Shown here piece after piece: positions 53,506 to 61,897 of a stretch of DNA of 64,000 bases (position 1 is the first letter of the stretch; each line of letters begins with the position of its first letter). Made by a program: the position numbers and the translations under genes. The stretch spans positions 62,001 through 126,000 of the forward strand of contig CAYJIH010000001.1 in assembly GCA_964370195.1 (NCBI GenBank), given 5' to 3'. The notes below the pieces were generated by a model. It was not told the DNA's origin. It did no database searches and saw only the letters and a program-made list of their open reading frames with translations. The stretch comes from JAAYCI01 sp964370195. GTDB taxonomy: Bacteria > Bacillota > Clostridia > Oscillospirales > Ruminococcaceae.

Positions 53506-54120
53506 CTAAAGAGAAGGGGTTGCACGTGGCGCTATGCCGTACGAATGAAAATCATGCATGTTGTAAGCGTTGTCCGGTGCGTTTTTTTGTATCTTAAGCA
53601 TATCTACTATTTTTACGCCAAGGCGAAAGGCGGATTGCTTGGCGGTATCAAGCTGTGCACCGCCACCAAATGCAGAGACAAAACCGGCAGGGGTGATGCC
53701 TTGTACCGTGAAATACATGTTAAGTGTGTGGATGACTTGCTGGCAGCCAAGGCTGCCTGCAACGGTAACAATGCCACCCACTTTGTTCCCGTTTAGTGGC
53801 TGTACAGCGTAGCTTCGATCTAGTATCATCTTACATTGTGCGGTAACATCATAAAAATAAACGGGCGAGCCAAACACAATGCCATCAGCTTCTTGCATGG
53901 CTTTTAACAGGCCGGTAATGTCGTCATCAAGGGGGCAGGTAAGGCCTTTTTCACAGGCAAGGCAGCCACTGCATGGCTGGAGTTTTTTTCCATTCAGTGT
54001 AAATAGTTCCGTTTTGGCGCCTTGGCTTTCGCTACCCAAAAGCACTTCATGCAAAAGGGAGGCTGTGTTTTGTTTGGCGCGCGGGCTGGCGCAAATGGCG
54101 AGCACTTTGTATTGTTGCAT
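53506..54120 (-). CDS. Iron-sulfur flavoprotein / NAD(P)H-dependent FMN reductase
   Basis: 204 residues, flavodoxin-like fold. FMN phosphate loop CASPRAKQNTASLL, then a CX2CX2CX5C cluster (CSGCLACEKGLTC) typical of iron-sulfur flavoproteins, and FGSPVYFYDV. Predicted electron-transfer protein or quinone reductase. AAGGAGAC precedes the ATG at 54120; the frame is open upstream but without a site. Confidence 0.9.
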   Translation of the reverse strand: MQQYKVLAICASPRAKQNTASLLHEVLLGSESQGAKTELFTLNGKKLQPCSGCLACEKGLTCPLDDDITGLLKAMQEADGIVFGSPVYFYDVTAQCKMILDRSYAVQPLNGNKVGGIVTVAGSLGCQQVIHTLNMYFTVQGITPAGFVSAFGGGAQLDTAKQSAFRLGVKIVDMLKIQKNAPDNAYNMHDFHSYGIAPRATPSL

Positions 54121-54281
54121 AAGAGTCTCCTTCTTGGTGGTGAACATAGAGGTGTTTTTGTAAAATACAATTATATTATACAATAGAATGTAGCTTTGTA
54201 CCAAGAGTTGCTTTGTAGCAGTTATGTTTTGGTAAATATAGTTGCACAAAATAAAAAATGCTGTTTTTTTTGTAAAAACAC
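54121..54281. other. AT-rich spacer before the tRNA
   Basis: Upstream region of the flavoprotein gene; AT-rich, no gene or clear structure seen. Confidence 0.5.
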
Positions 54282-54310
54282 TTTTCAAATTGTTTTAAAT
54301 TTGCTATAAT
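54282..54310 (+). promoter_or_regulatory. tRNA promoter
   Basis: -35-like TTTTCA (54282-54287), 17-base spacer, -10 TATAAT (54305-54310), 17 bases before the tRNA. Same ACTTTTCAAATT core and spacing as the asnS promoter. Confidence 0.65.
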
Positions 54311-54327
54311 GGATAAGCTAAAGATTT

Positions 54328-54404
54328 GGGCCTTTAGCTCAGTTGGTTAGAGCATCCGGCTCATAACCGGACGGTCCCGGGTTCAAGTCCCTGAAGGCCC
54401 ACCA
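54328..54404 (+). tRNA. tRNA with CAT anticodon (Met elongator or Ile2)
   Basis: 77 bases including encoded CCA. Acceptor GGGCCTT / AAGGCCC, D arm GCTCAGTTGGTTAGAGC, anticodon arm CCGGCTCATAACCGG, T arm with GGTTCAAGTCC. G1-C72 pairs normally, so it is not an initiator tRNA. The anticodon arm and the AGCTCAGTTGGTTAGAGC part resemble Bacillus tRNA-Ile(CAT), whose C34 is made lysidine; elongator Met is the alternative. Confidence 0.93.
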
Positions 54405-54406
54405 TG

Positions 54407-54436
54407 CCACCAAAAACTGCTTGCAGTTTTTGGTGG
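54407..54436 (+). terminator. Terminator after the tRNA
   Basis: Perfect 14-bp inverted repeat CCACCAAAAACTGC / GCAGTTTTTGGTGG with a 2-base centre, followed by CTTTCTT. Confidence 0.75.
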
Positions 54437-54615
54437 CTTTCTTGTTATATGCGATAAAAATGAAGATGAAATTAAAAAAATGAGAACACCAAAATTTTTT
54501 TGCAAAACACTGGTTTTTTCATTAAAAAAGAGATATAATGAATTCAATATGCCGGAGATAAAACAACAAAGGAAATACCGGCAAACAAAGTACAACAAAG
54601 AAGAAGGAGATGTTT

Positions 54616-55245
54616 ATGGATTTCACAAAACAAAGTTGTCAAGAATTTGTACAAGTGCTAGCGAGCAAAGAGCCGGTGCCCGGAGGCGGTGGTGCCTCTG
54701 CTTTGGTGGGGGCCATTGGCATGGCGCTTGGCAACATGGTGGGTAGCCTCACCGTTGGCAAAAAAAAGTATGCAGATGTGCAAGAGGATATTATTGAATT
54801 AAAAGGGAAAGCCGACGCCCTGCAAGACGAATTGCTGGAGCTTGTACGCCGTGATGCAGAGGTGTTTGAGCCACTGTCGCGCGCATATGGCATGCCAAAA
54901 GAAACAGACGAGCAAAAACAGGAAAAAGAGCGTGTGATGGAAGCCGCTTTAAAAGAAGCTTGTGATGTGCCGCTTCAAATTATGGAAAAATGCTGCAATG
55001 CAATTGATTTGCATGAAGATTTTGAGAAAAAAGGAACAGCCATTGCTATTAGTGATGTGGGCGTGGGTGTGGTGATGTGCCGTGCAGCCTTGCAAGGTGC
55101 CAGCCTAAATGTGTTCATCAACACCAAAATCATGAAAGACCGTGCGCATGCAGACGAAGCAAACAAAAAGGCGAATGACATGCTAAGCGCCTATTGTGCC
55201 AAAGCGGATGAAATTTATGAGCGCGTGAGCCGCCGTTTCGACTAA
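54616..55245 (+). CDS. fchA: Cyclodeaminase/cyclohydrolase family protein
   Basis: 209 residues. PVPGGGGASALVGAIGMALGN matches the FTCD C-terminal/FchA fold, which catalyses 5-formimino-THF cyclodeamination or 5,10-methenyl-THF cyclohydrolysis. AGAAGGAG is 7 bases before the ATG at 54616. folD follows after 47 bases. That FolD has lost its cyclohydrolase residues, which argues that this protein supplies methenyl-THF cyclohydrolase (inference). Confidence 0.9.
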   Translation: MDFTKQSCQEFVQVLASKEPVPGGGGASALVGAIGMALGNMVGSLTVGKKKYADVQEDIIELKGKADALQDELLELVRRDAEVFEPLSRAYGMPKETDEQKQEKERVMEAALKEACDVPLQIMEKCCNAIDLHEDFEKKGTAIAISDVGVGVVMCRAALQGASLNVFINTKIMKDRAHADEANKKANDMLSAYCAKADEIYERVSRRFD

Positions 55246-55292
55246 TTTCGACTTAAAAATAGAGTGAGTATAAACGAAGGAGAACATAAATT

Positions 55293-56150
55293 ATGGCAGA
55301 GCTATTAAAAGGTGCACCCGTTGTGGCTGCAATGAACGAACAAGTGGCTGCAGAGGTGCAAGCACTAAAAGAAAAAAATGTAGATGCCACTTTGGCTATT
55401 GTGCGTGTGGGCGAAAAACCCGACGACATTGCGTATGAGCAAGGCGCAACAAAACGTTGCGAAAAAGTGGGTGTTGCCGTGCGTCATGTTACGTTGCCGC
55501 AAGATATCACCGAAGAAGATTTGAAAAAAGAAATTTGCACTTTAAATGACGACAGCGGCGTGCACGGCGTATTGTTGCTTCGTCCGTTGCCTTCGCACAT
55601 AAGCGATAACGATGTGTGCAACACATTGGCACCGGAAAAAGACGTGGACGGCATTACAAACGGTTCTTTGGCAGGTGTATATGCAGGCACAGATCTTGGT
55701 TATCCGCCGTGCACAGCACAAGCTTGCATGGAGATTTTGGATTTTTACAATGTGGACTTAACCGGCAAAAAAGCGGCAGTTGTTGGCCGTAGCCTAGTGG
55801 TGGGCAAACCTTTGGCCATGATGCTGGTGGGTAAAAATGCTACCGTTACTGTGTGCCACACACGTACAAACGATCTGCCGGGCACTTGCCGTGATGCAGA
55901 TGTGGTGGCTGTTTGTGCCGGCCGCAAAGCACGTGGCTTTACAAGCGATTACTTTGCAAAAGACCAGTATGTGCTAGATGTTGGTATTTATGTGGACGAA
56001 AATGGAAAAATGTGCGGAGACGTTGATTTTGATGCAGTAGAGCCATTGGTGGGTGGTGTTACACCTGTTCCGGGTGGTGTTGGCACTGTAACAACTTCGG
56101 TGCTTGTGAAGCACGTAGTGCAAGCTGCAAAAAAACAAAACAACCTGTAA
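55293..56150 (+). CDS. folD: FolD-type methylene-THF dehydrogenase, cyclohydrolase site altered
   Basis: 285 residues with the FolD fold: N-terminal domain, NAD(P) Rossmann loop VVGRSLVVGKPLAMML, and GGVTPVPGGVGTVTTSVL. Compared with E. coli FolD, Tyr50 is kept (Tyr48) but the catalytic Lys54 of YxxxK is Ala52 and Gln98 is Leu96; Asp121 is kept (Asp119). Both distances match without gaps (44 and 23). Mutants of these Lys/Gln residues in human enzyme lose cyclohydrolase but keep dehydrogenase. The dehydrogenase half is therefore likely active alone, with fchA next door. Confidence 0.92.
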   Translation: MAELLKGAPVVAAMNEQVAAEVQALKEKNVDATLAIVRVGEKPDDIAYEQGATKRCEKVGVAVRHVTLPQDITEEDLKKEICTLNDDSGVHGVLLLRPLPSHISDNDVCNTLAPEKDVDGITNGSLAGVYAGTDLGYPPCTAQACMEILDFYNVDLTGKKAAVVGRSLVVGKPLAMMLVGKNATVTVCHTRTNDLPGTCRDADVVAVCAGRKARGFTSDYFAKDQYVLDVGIYVDENGKMCGDVDFDAVEPLVGGVTPVPGGVGTVTTSVLVKHVVQAAKKQNNL

Positions 56151-56197
56151 AAGATGTGTTGTAACGCATCGTAAGCGTTATACCAAGATAAGAAATC

Positions 56198-56224
56198 ATC
56201 TCCCGGCCGGGCTGGCCGGGAGAT
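56198..56224 (+). terminator. Hairpin between folD and folC
   Basis: ATCTCCCGGCC / GGCCGGGAGAT, 5-base loop, no T run (TCACT). Possibly a processing or partial termination site. Confidence 0.5.
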
Positions 56225-56245
56225 TCACTATGAAAGAGGGTTTGG

Positions 56246-57547
56246 ATGGATAGACAAGGTGCCATTCGTTATATGGGGGAAGTGAGCTGGAAGGAGAGCC
56301 GGCCGGGGCTTGCACGCATGGATGCGCTTTTGCAGTCTATGGGCTCACCGCAGGAGACGTTGCAGTTCATTCATGTGGCGGGCACAAATGGAAAAGGCAG
56401 TGTGTGCAGCATGTTGTCCTCTGTGCTCATAAAAGCCGGGTACAAGGTGGGGCTGTATACATCTCCGTTTGTCAATTGTTTTAACGAGCGCATTCAAGTG
56501 AATGGGGTGTACATCACGGATGAAGAAGTGGTGAGCTTAACACAAGAGGTGCGCACCCACGCAGATAAGTTGCCAGAGCACCCAACAGAATTTGAACTTG
56601 TAACGGCGCTTGGTCTTTTGTTTTTTGCAAAGGAAAAGTGTGATGTGGTGGTGCTGGAGGTAGGCCTTGGTGGGCGCTTGGATGCAACAAATATTATTGC
56701 GCCTCCGAAACTTTCTGTTATTACAACGATTGGCTTTGACCACACGGCAGAGCTTGGCAATGAGCTTGAACAAATTGCGGCAGAAAAGGCCGGCATTATC
56801 AAACAAGGTAGTATTGTGGTAAGTGCGCCACAAAAACAGGCGGCGGCCTCTGTTTTGAAAGAGCGGTGCGAAGCGTTGTCGGTTCCTCTTTTTACAACAG
56901 AAATAGAGCATCTTACAAGACTTTCTTCCGACATCCACGGCCAGCGTTTTTGTTGGAAGGAACAGGAGTTTTGCATACAGCTTGTGGGGGAATATCAGCT
57001 GGAAAATGCGGCTGTTGCCCTTACCGCAATTGAGTGTTTAAAAAATCAAAACTACAACATAAACGACACCGCGATAAAAGAAGGTTTGCTTGCGGCCAGT
57101 TGGCCGGCTCGGCTGGAGTTATTGAGCGAAAAACCGGTGTTCTTTTTGGACGGCGGGCACAATTTGCAAGGGGCTGAGGTGTTGGCCCAAAGTTTGCAAG
57201 CATTGTATCCGGGCCGGAAATGGCATTTTGTAATGGGTGTGATGCGCGACAAAGATTGGCGTGGCATGTTGCAGCACGTGTTGCCCCTGGCCGAGCGTGT
57301 GTTCTGTGTAGCATCAGACCGAATGCGTGCTTTGCCGGCAGATGAACTGGCACAGGGGATTGAAAACTGGCAAAAGCAGCTGCCTACACAGGCGTGTTCT
57401 AGCATTGTGCAAGGGATAGAAAGCGCGATAGCCTCGGCTGGGGAAGAGGGGCTGGTGTGTGCGTTTGGCTCTCTTTATACTGCAGGTGAAGTGCGCGAGT
57501 ATTTTGGTCTTGCGAAGTATCAAAAAAAAGATAGCTTTGAGGCATAA
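56246..57547 (+). CDS. folC: Folylpolyglutamate synthase / dihydrofolate synthase
   Basis: 433-residue Mur-ligase-like enzyme adding glutamates to folates. HVAGTNGKGSVCSML (ATP loop), EVGLGGRLDATN, FDHTAELG and DGGHNLQGAEVL are present. It follows folD with a 95-base gap holding a hairpin. Together with folT, fchA and folD it makes a folate-focused region. A strong terminator follows at 57571. Confidence 0.95.
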   Translation: MDRQGAIRYMGEVSWKESRPGLARMDALLQSMGSPQETLQFIHVAGTNGKGSVCSMLSSVLIKAGYKVGLYTSPFVNCFNERIQVNGVYITDEEVVSLTQEVRTHADKLPEHPTEFELVTALGLLFFAKEKCDVVVLEVGLGGRLDATNIIAPPKLSVITTIGFDHTAELGNELEQIAAEKAGIIKQGSIVVSAPQKQAAASVLKERCEALSVPLFTTEIEHLTRLSSDIHGQRFCWKEQEFCIQLVGEYQLENAAVALTAIECLKNQNYNINDTAIKEGLLAASWPARLELLSEKPVFFLDGGHNLQGAEVLAQSLQALYPGRKWHFVMGVMRDKDWRGMLQHVLPLAERVFCVASDRMRALPADELAQGIENWQKQLPTQACSSIVQGIESAIASAGEEGLVCAFGSLYTAGEVREYFGLAKYQKKDSFEA

Positions 57548-57570
57548 AATGCGGATAGGCATTGTAAATA

Positions 57571-57617
57571 AAAAAGCGAAACGTCGAAAACGTGAATATT
57601 TCGATGTTTCGCTTTTT
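57571..57617 (+). terminator. Terminator of fchA-folD-folC
   Basis: 19-bp stem (one G-T pair) AAAAAGCGAAACGTCGAAA with its complement, 9-base loop, T run. Confidence 0.9.
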
Positions 57618-57723
57618 ATTAAAACTCTGTTTCGCATCGCAACCAAATGTAAACATAAGTTGCGGTGCAGTTGATAGACAGATACGTATTGCAGTGGCAT
57701 AATGCACTTAGGAGGTGACGGTT

Positions 57724-58278
57724 ATGAATCTGTCTTTGGGTAAAAAAATCAAGGAACTTCGTAAAGCACACGGGTTATCACAAGAGCATCTTGCAGAACA
57801 AATGGACGTGAGCCGGCAATCTATTTCGAAATGGGAAAATGATCTTTCAGAGCCATCGGCCGAGAATTTATTTCAGCTTGCCGACGTTTTTAACGTGTCT
57901 GTTGCAGAGCTGCGTGACCCAAATGCAAAAGTGGCGTTTGCCTTAAATACAAAAAAGAACACGGTTTCAATGAAAAAATCAAAACCTTTTATTTTGTTTG
58001 TTGCGCTTTCATTTATTGGCTTTATAGTGCTGTTTTTCTTAGGTGTATATGCAAATGCGGCCGGTGTATATGGAGGGCAAATTGTTTTTTATCTTATGAT
58101 GGCCTCGGCAATGTGTATGTTGTGTGCTTTTGTGCCAATTTATACATCCATTTTGCAATTTGTATATAAGGATTGTAAGCAAAATGGGATTAAACCGGCT
58201 TTTTGGGTATTTGCCTCAACAACGTTTATTGGGCTTGCGTATTATCTAATGAAAAGAGATCGCCTTGTGCGCAAATAA
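57724..58278 (+). CDS. XRE-family regulator with membrane segments
   Basis: 184 residues. The N-terminal HTH (IKELRKAHGLSQEHLAEQMD, then VSRQSISKWENDLSEP) is followed by three hydrophobic segments (about 85-108, 118-140 and 155-172). This HTH plus membrane layout is common in Firmicutes as small membrane-bound regulators. AGGAGGTGA is 6 bases before the ATG at 57724. Targets unknown. Between two terminators, so monocistronic. Confidence 0.85.
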   Translation: MNLSLGKKIKELRKAHGLSQEHLAEQMDVSRQSISKWENDLSEPSAENLFQLADVFNVSVAELRDPNAKVAFALNTKKNTVSMKKSKPFILFVALSFIGFIVLFFLGVYANAAGVYGGQIVFYLMMASAMCMLCAFVPIYTSILQFVYKDCKQNGIKPAFWVFASTTFIGLAYYLMKRDRLVRK

Positions 58279-58379
58279 GCCATTGTGTTGGTTTTTGAAC
58301 ATCGGAATAAAGAGGCGATGCGATTCATCTCGCACCGTCTCATGTTGTTTAGAAAGCGTTATTTGAATGGTTCGATGAA

Positions 58380-58427
58380 AAAAGCCGATACAGTAGCATA
58401 TCATGCATTGCTACTGTATCGGCTTTT
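58380..58427. terminator. Bidirectional terminator
   Basis: Perfect 19-bp stem AAAAGCCGATACAGTAGCA and its complement, 10-base loop, T runs both sides. It ends the XRE gene (+) and the ubiD operon (-). Confidence 0.9.
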
Positions 58428-58495
58428 CGTTTTTCTGGCATTTGGCGTTATTTTGCCATGCCAGTGTTTTATGTTGTTTTAGATAGGGATTTTAA

Positions 58496-59962
58496 TTAAC
58501 CTTTAGGCACGAAATCCATGCAGATGTGTTTTACCTCTGTGTATTTCATGATGCCCTCAATGCCGCCTGCACGGTCGATGCCACTCTCTTTAAAGCCACC
58601 GGTTTCGCATTCTGGGAACAAGCGGTTGTAGCAGTTGATCCAGCAAGAGCCGGCACGAATTTTGCGGGACATACGCATGGCTCTGTCGATGTCTTGTGTC
58701 CACACGCTGGAAGCAAGGCCGAACAAAGTGCCGTTTGCAATGGCAACAGCCTCTTCCTCGGTTTCAAATGTTTGCACAACAAGCACAGGGCCAAAAATTT
58801 CTTCTTGCACAATAGAACTATCCATTGGTGCGTTCATGAAAATGGTGGGGGCAATATAGAAGCCTTTGTCTAGGCCGTTTTCTGTAACACGATAGCCACC
58901 GGTAACAAGCTCTGCGCATTTTTTTCCGTCTTCAATAAAGCCAAGCACTTTGTTCATTTGGCCTTCTGTGGTGATGGCACCCATCATGGTGCCGTCGTCT
59001 AGGCAGAAGCCAACTTTAATTTTTTCCACTTCTGCTTTTAAGCGTGCTACAAACTCATCTGCAATCGATTTTTCAATTACAAGACGAGAGCCCACGGTGC
59101 ACAATTGGCCAGCATTTGTAAAGATGGCTTTGATGGCGTATGGTAAGGCTTTGTCGAGGTCGGCATCGGCAAAAATAACGTTTGGAGATTTACCGCCAAG
59201 CTCTAGGGATAGTTTTTTCATGGTGGGGGCCGCTTTTACCATGATGTCTTTGCCGGTGTCTACGCCGCCGGTGAAGCTAATCATGTCTACGTCCGGATGT
59301 TCTACAATGGCGTTGCCAATAATGCGGCCAAGGCCGGAAACGGCATTCATTACACCACGGGGGAATAAGGTGTTGTTTTTCAAAAGGTCCACCACAGCCA
59401 AGGTGCAACCGGTGGTTTGCTCGGCAGCTTTTAGCACAATGGTGTTGCCGGCAGCAAGAGCAGGGGCCATATCACGCATCAGCAAGGTGATGGGATAGTT
59501 CCACGGAGTGATAACACCGATGACGCCGGCAGGGTCGCGCGCAAGTACAGACAAGGTGTTTTTGTCTACCGTGGTGCTGCTGCCATATAAGGTGCGAGCG
59601 GCAGCGGCATAGAACTCAAGATAGCCAATTGCGCCATTGATTTCGAAGCGTGCTTCTGCAATGGGTTTGCCTGTTTCTAAAGATAGGCAAGTGGCAAGCT
59701 CTTCTAGGTTTTCGCGCATATCGCGTGCCCATGCGAACATGGCTTGGGTGCGAAGGCGTGGGTTATAGGCCCAGTCCTCCTCATAAAAAGCGCGTTTGGC
59801 GCTGGCTACAGCAGCATTTACATCATCTAAGTTTGAGGTGGGGATGATGGACACCACTTCTCCGTTGCCGGGGCAGATAAGCTCTTTCGTTTCACCTGTG
59901 GAGCTGTCTTGCCATTTTCCATCGATTAAATTTTGATAGGTTTTTACTTCCATTTTTGACAT
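58496..59962 (-). CDS. NAD(P)-dependent aldehyde dehydrogenase
   Basis: 488 residues. Catalytic Cys in FTNAGQLCTVGSR, general-base Glu in LELGGKSPNVIF, TPWNYPITLLMRDM and SFTGGVDTGKDI: a full ALDH of the betaine/benzaldehyde type. It oxidises an aldehyde to the acid. It is the last gene of ubiD-ubiX-ADH-ALDH. The ATG at 59962 has GAAAGGC about 10 bases upstream. The aldehyde is unknown. Confidence 0.92.
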   Translation of the reverse strand: MSKMEVKTYQNLIDGKWQDSSTGETKELICPGNGEVVSIIPTSNLDDVNAAVASAKRAFYEEDWAYNPRLRTQAMFAWARDMRENLEELATCLSLETGKPIAEARFEINGAIGYLEFYAAAARTLYGSSTTVDKNTLSVLARDPAGVIGVITPWNYPITLLMRDMAPALAAGNTIVLKAAEQTTGCTLAVVDLLKNNTLFPRGVMNAVSGLGRIIGNAIVEHPDVDMISFTGGVDTGKDIMVKAAPTMKKLSLELGGKSPNVIFADADLDKALPYAIKAIFTNAGQLCTVGSRLVIEKSIADEFVARLKAEVEKIKVGFCLDDGTMMGAITTEGQMNKVLGFIEDGKKCAELVTGGYRVTENGLDKGFYIAPTIFMNAPMDSSIVQEEIFGPVLVVQTFETEEEAVAIANGTLFGLASSVWTQDIDRAMRMSRKIRAGSCWINCYNRLFPECETGGFKESGIDRAGGIEGIMKYTEVKHICMDFVPKG

Positions 59963-60061
59963 AATAGGCACAGCCTTTCTCCAACGGCTAATTGAATATT
60001 TTGTATCTGCCATGGCCGCTGGGAGATGGCAGAATTATCTTAAGTGGAAATCCACTTTCGA

Positions 60062-61222
60062 TTACAGTAGGTTATAGTCCTCTAAAACGGAGAGGAACAC
60101 GGCTTTGCATTCTGCGTGGCTAGGCACACGAGGGTTGTTTTTTACAAGGAACATTTTGCATGTTTCTTCTGCAACCAAATCGGCATGGTCTGCTGTGATG
60201 CCGAATTTAGATAAATCCGGTTTTGCACCTGTTTTTTCAAACAAGCGACGCACAGCATCCACGGAAAGTTCGGCTTTTTCGTATAAATCTAAGCCTTCGG
60301 TGTTGCAACCAAGCAGTTCTGCAATTTTGGCAAATTTTTCCGGGCGTGCCATGAGGTTGTATTCCATAATGTACTCAAGCAAAATGGCGTTCGATTCGCC
60401 GTGTGCCAAATGGAAATGGCCACACATGGGGCCGCTCATGGCATGCACCATGCCAAGGCCGGCTTGGTCCATGGCAACGCCGGCTAAGGTGCTGGCAAGT
60501 GCCATATCATAACGTGCGTCTAAATCGTTTCCGTTGGCACAAGCTTTCCAAAGCGAACGGCCAATTAAACGGATGGCTTCTTCGGCCCAGGCGTCTGTAA
60601 ATGGATTTGCGCCAAGGCCTACATACGCTTCGATGGCATGGGTTAAAGCGTCCATACCGGTGGTGGCGGTGAGGTAAACAGGCAAACCGGCCATCAGTTC
60701 CGGGTCGATAATGGCATGTTTTGGGAACAACACGTCCGAGTTGATGCCTTTCTTTGCATTGCGGCTTACAATAACAGCTACGCGTGTTACCTCGCTGCCG
60801 GTGCCTGCTGTGGTGGGAATGGCCACAAATGGAAGAGAAGGGTTTTCGAACGGCTTGCCGTTCCATTGGTATTCGTCCAGTGGCAATTTGTTGGTGGCAA
60901 GTGCTGCCAAAATTTTACCAAGGTCGGCAGGGCTGCCGCCGCCCAGTGCCACCACCATGGTTGGTTTGTAGGCATTCAATTCTTCCAAAGCGGCTGCAGC
61001 AAGCTCGGCGCTTGGGTTTGGCGGTACGTTATTGAAAGTGGTGTAATCAACGCCAGCCTCTGTAAGGATGCTGCGCACACGATCGGCAAGGCCGGCAGCT
61101 TCAAGGCCTTGGTCGGTGACGAAAAATACACGCTCTTCTTTTGTTACAAGGTTCTTTAAAGTGGAAAGGGAGCCTTTCCCGAAGTGGATGGAGGTGGGGA
61201 GAAAAAAACGTTTGTTTAGCAC
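60062..61222 (-). CDS. Iron-containing alcohol dehydrogenase
   Basis: 386 residues, group III metal-dependent ADH. ALGGGSPADLGK (NAD binding), TAGTGSEVTRVAVI, TGMDALTHAIEAYVG and HAMSGPMCGHFHLAHGESN (metal-binding His) are present. It interconverts an alcohol and an aldehyde. The start is GTG with GAGGA 6 bases upstream. Third gene in the minus-strand operon; a short hairpin (60008-60032) separates it from the ALDH gene. Confidence 0.93.
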   Translation of the reverse strand: MLNKRFFLPTSIHFGKGSLSTLKNLVTKEERVFFVTDQGLEAAGLADRVRSILTEAGVDYTTFNNVPPNPSAELAAAALEELNAYKPTMVVALGGGSPADLGKILAALATNKLPLDEYQWNGKPFENPSLPFVAIPTTAGTGSEVTRVAVIVSRNAKKGINSDVLFPKHAIIDPELMAGLPVYLTATTGMDALTHAIEAYVGLGANPFTDAWAEEAIRLIGRSLWKACANGNDLDARYDMALASTLAGVAMDQAGLGMVHAMSGPMCGHFHLAHGESNAILLEYIMEYNLMARPEKFAKIAELLGCNTEGLDLYEKAELSVDAVRRLFEKTGAKPDLSKFGITADHADLVAEETCKMFLVKNNPRVPSHAECKAVFLSVLEDYNLL

Positions 61223-61282
61223 GACGATTCCTCGCTTTCTTATGGTGGGGATAAAATTATGTATTTGTATTGGCTGTTTGTA

Positions 61283-61885
61283 TCAACAGCCTTCCCAGGG
61301 GCTTGCCAGCTCTTGCTTTAGGCCCAGTTGGTCTAGCAGGCGCCCTGTGAAATGATTGATGATATCGTCCAGCGTTTGTGGTTTTTGGTAAAACCCGGGC
61401 GACGCTGGCATAATAACAACACCCATGTGGCTTAATTTTGCCATATTATCAAGGTGAATGGTGTTATAGGGGGCTTCTCTTGCCACCAATATAAGTGGTC
61501 TGCGCTCTTTTAATGTAACATCTGCAGCCCTGTGAAGCAAGTTGGCTGAGGTGCCACAACAGATGTTGCCTACGGTGCCCATGCTACAAGGCACAATAAT
61601 CATGGCATCTGCTTTTACAGAACCGCTGGCAATCGGCGCGGCAATATTTTGGCAGTGATAGTAGAACAGTTGTTCTTTAACGTCGAAAAATGCGCGCAAG
61701 GTGTTTTGGGCTTCGTCATCTGTTTGATTGGCGATAGAAAGGCCTGTTTCATGTTCTAAAACAAGTTTTCCGGCCTCGCTAATCGTGAGTAAAACACGGT
61801 GCCCCAGTGCAAACAACTCTTGCATAAGGCGCACAGCATAAACAGAGCCGGAAGCGCCGGTGATGCCAAGAATATACGTGTTCAC
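61283..61885 (-). CDS. ubiX: Flavin prenyltransferase
   Basis: 200 residues. GITGASGSVYAVRLM (FMN binding), IVPCSMGTVGNICCG and LVAREAPYNTIHLDNM are diagnostic of UbiX, which prenylates FMN to make the prFMN cofactor of UbiD enzymes. The start is GTG with AGGGAGA upstream. It lies 12 bases after ubiD, so cofactor synthesis and its user enzyme are expressed together. Confidence 0.95.
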   Translation of the reverse strand: MNTYILGITGASGSVYAVRLMQELFALGHRVLLTISEAGKLVLEHETGLSIANQTDDEAQNTLRAFFDVKEQLFYYHCQNIAAPIASGSVKADAMIIVPCSMGTVGNICCGTSANLLHRAADVTLKERRPLILVAREAPYNTIHLDNMAKLSHMGVVIMPASPGFYQKPQTLDDIINHFTGRLLDQLGLKQELASPWEGC

Positions 61886-61897
61886 AAATCAATCTCC

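Noticed and set aside
54328..54404. Initiator tRNA-fMet
   Set aside because: Positions 1 and 72 form a normal G-C pair and the anticodon stem lacks the three G-C pairs of initiators.
58285..58482. 65-codon plus-strand frame after the XRE gene
   Set aside because: It contains the bidirectional terminator at 58380 and has no ribosome site.
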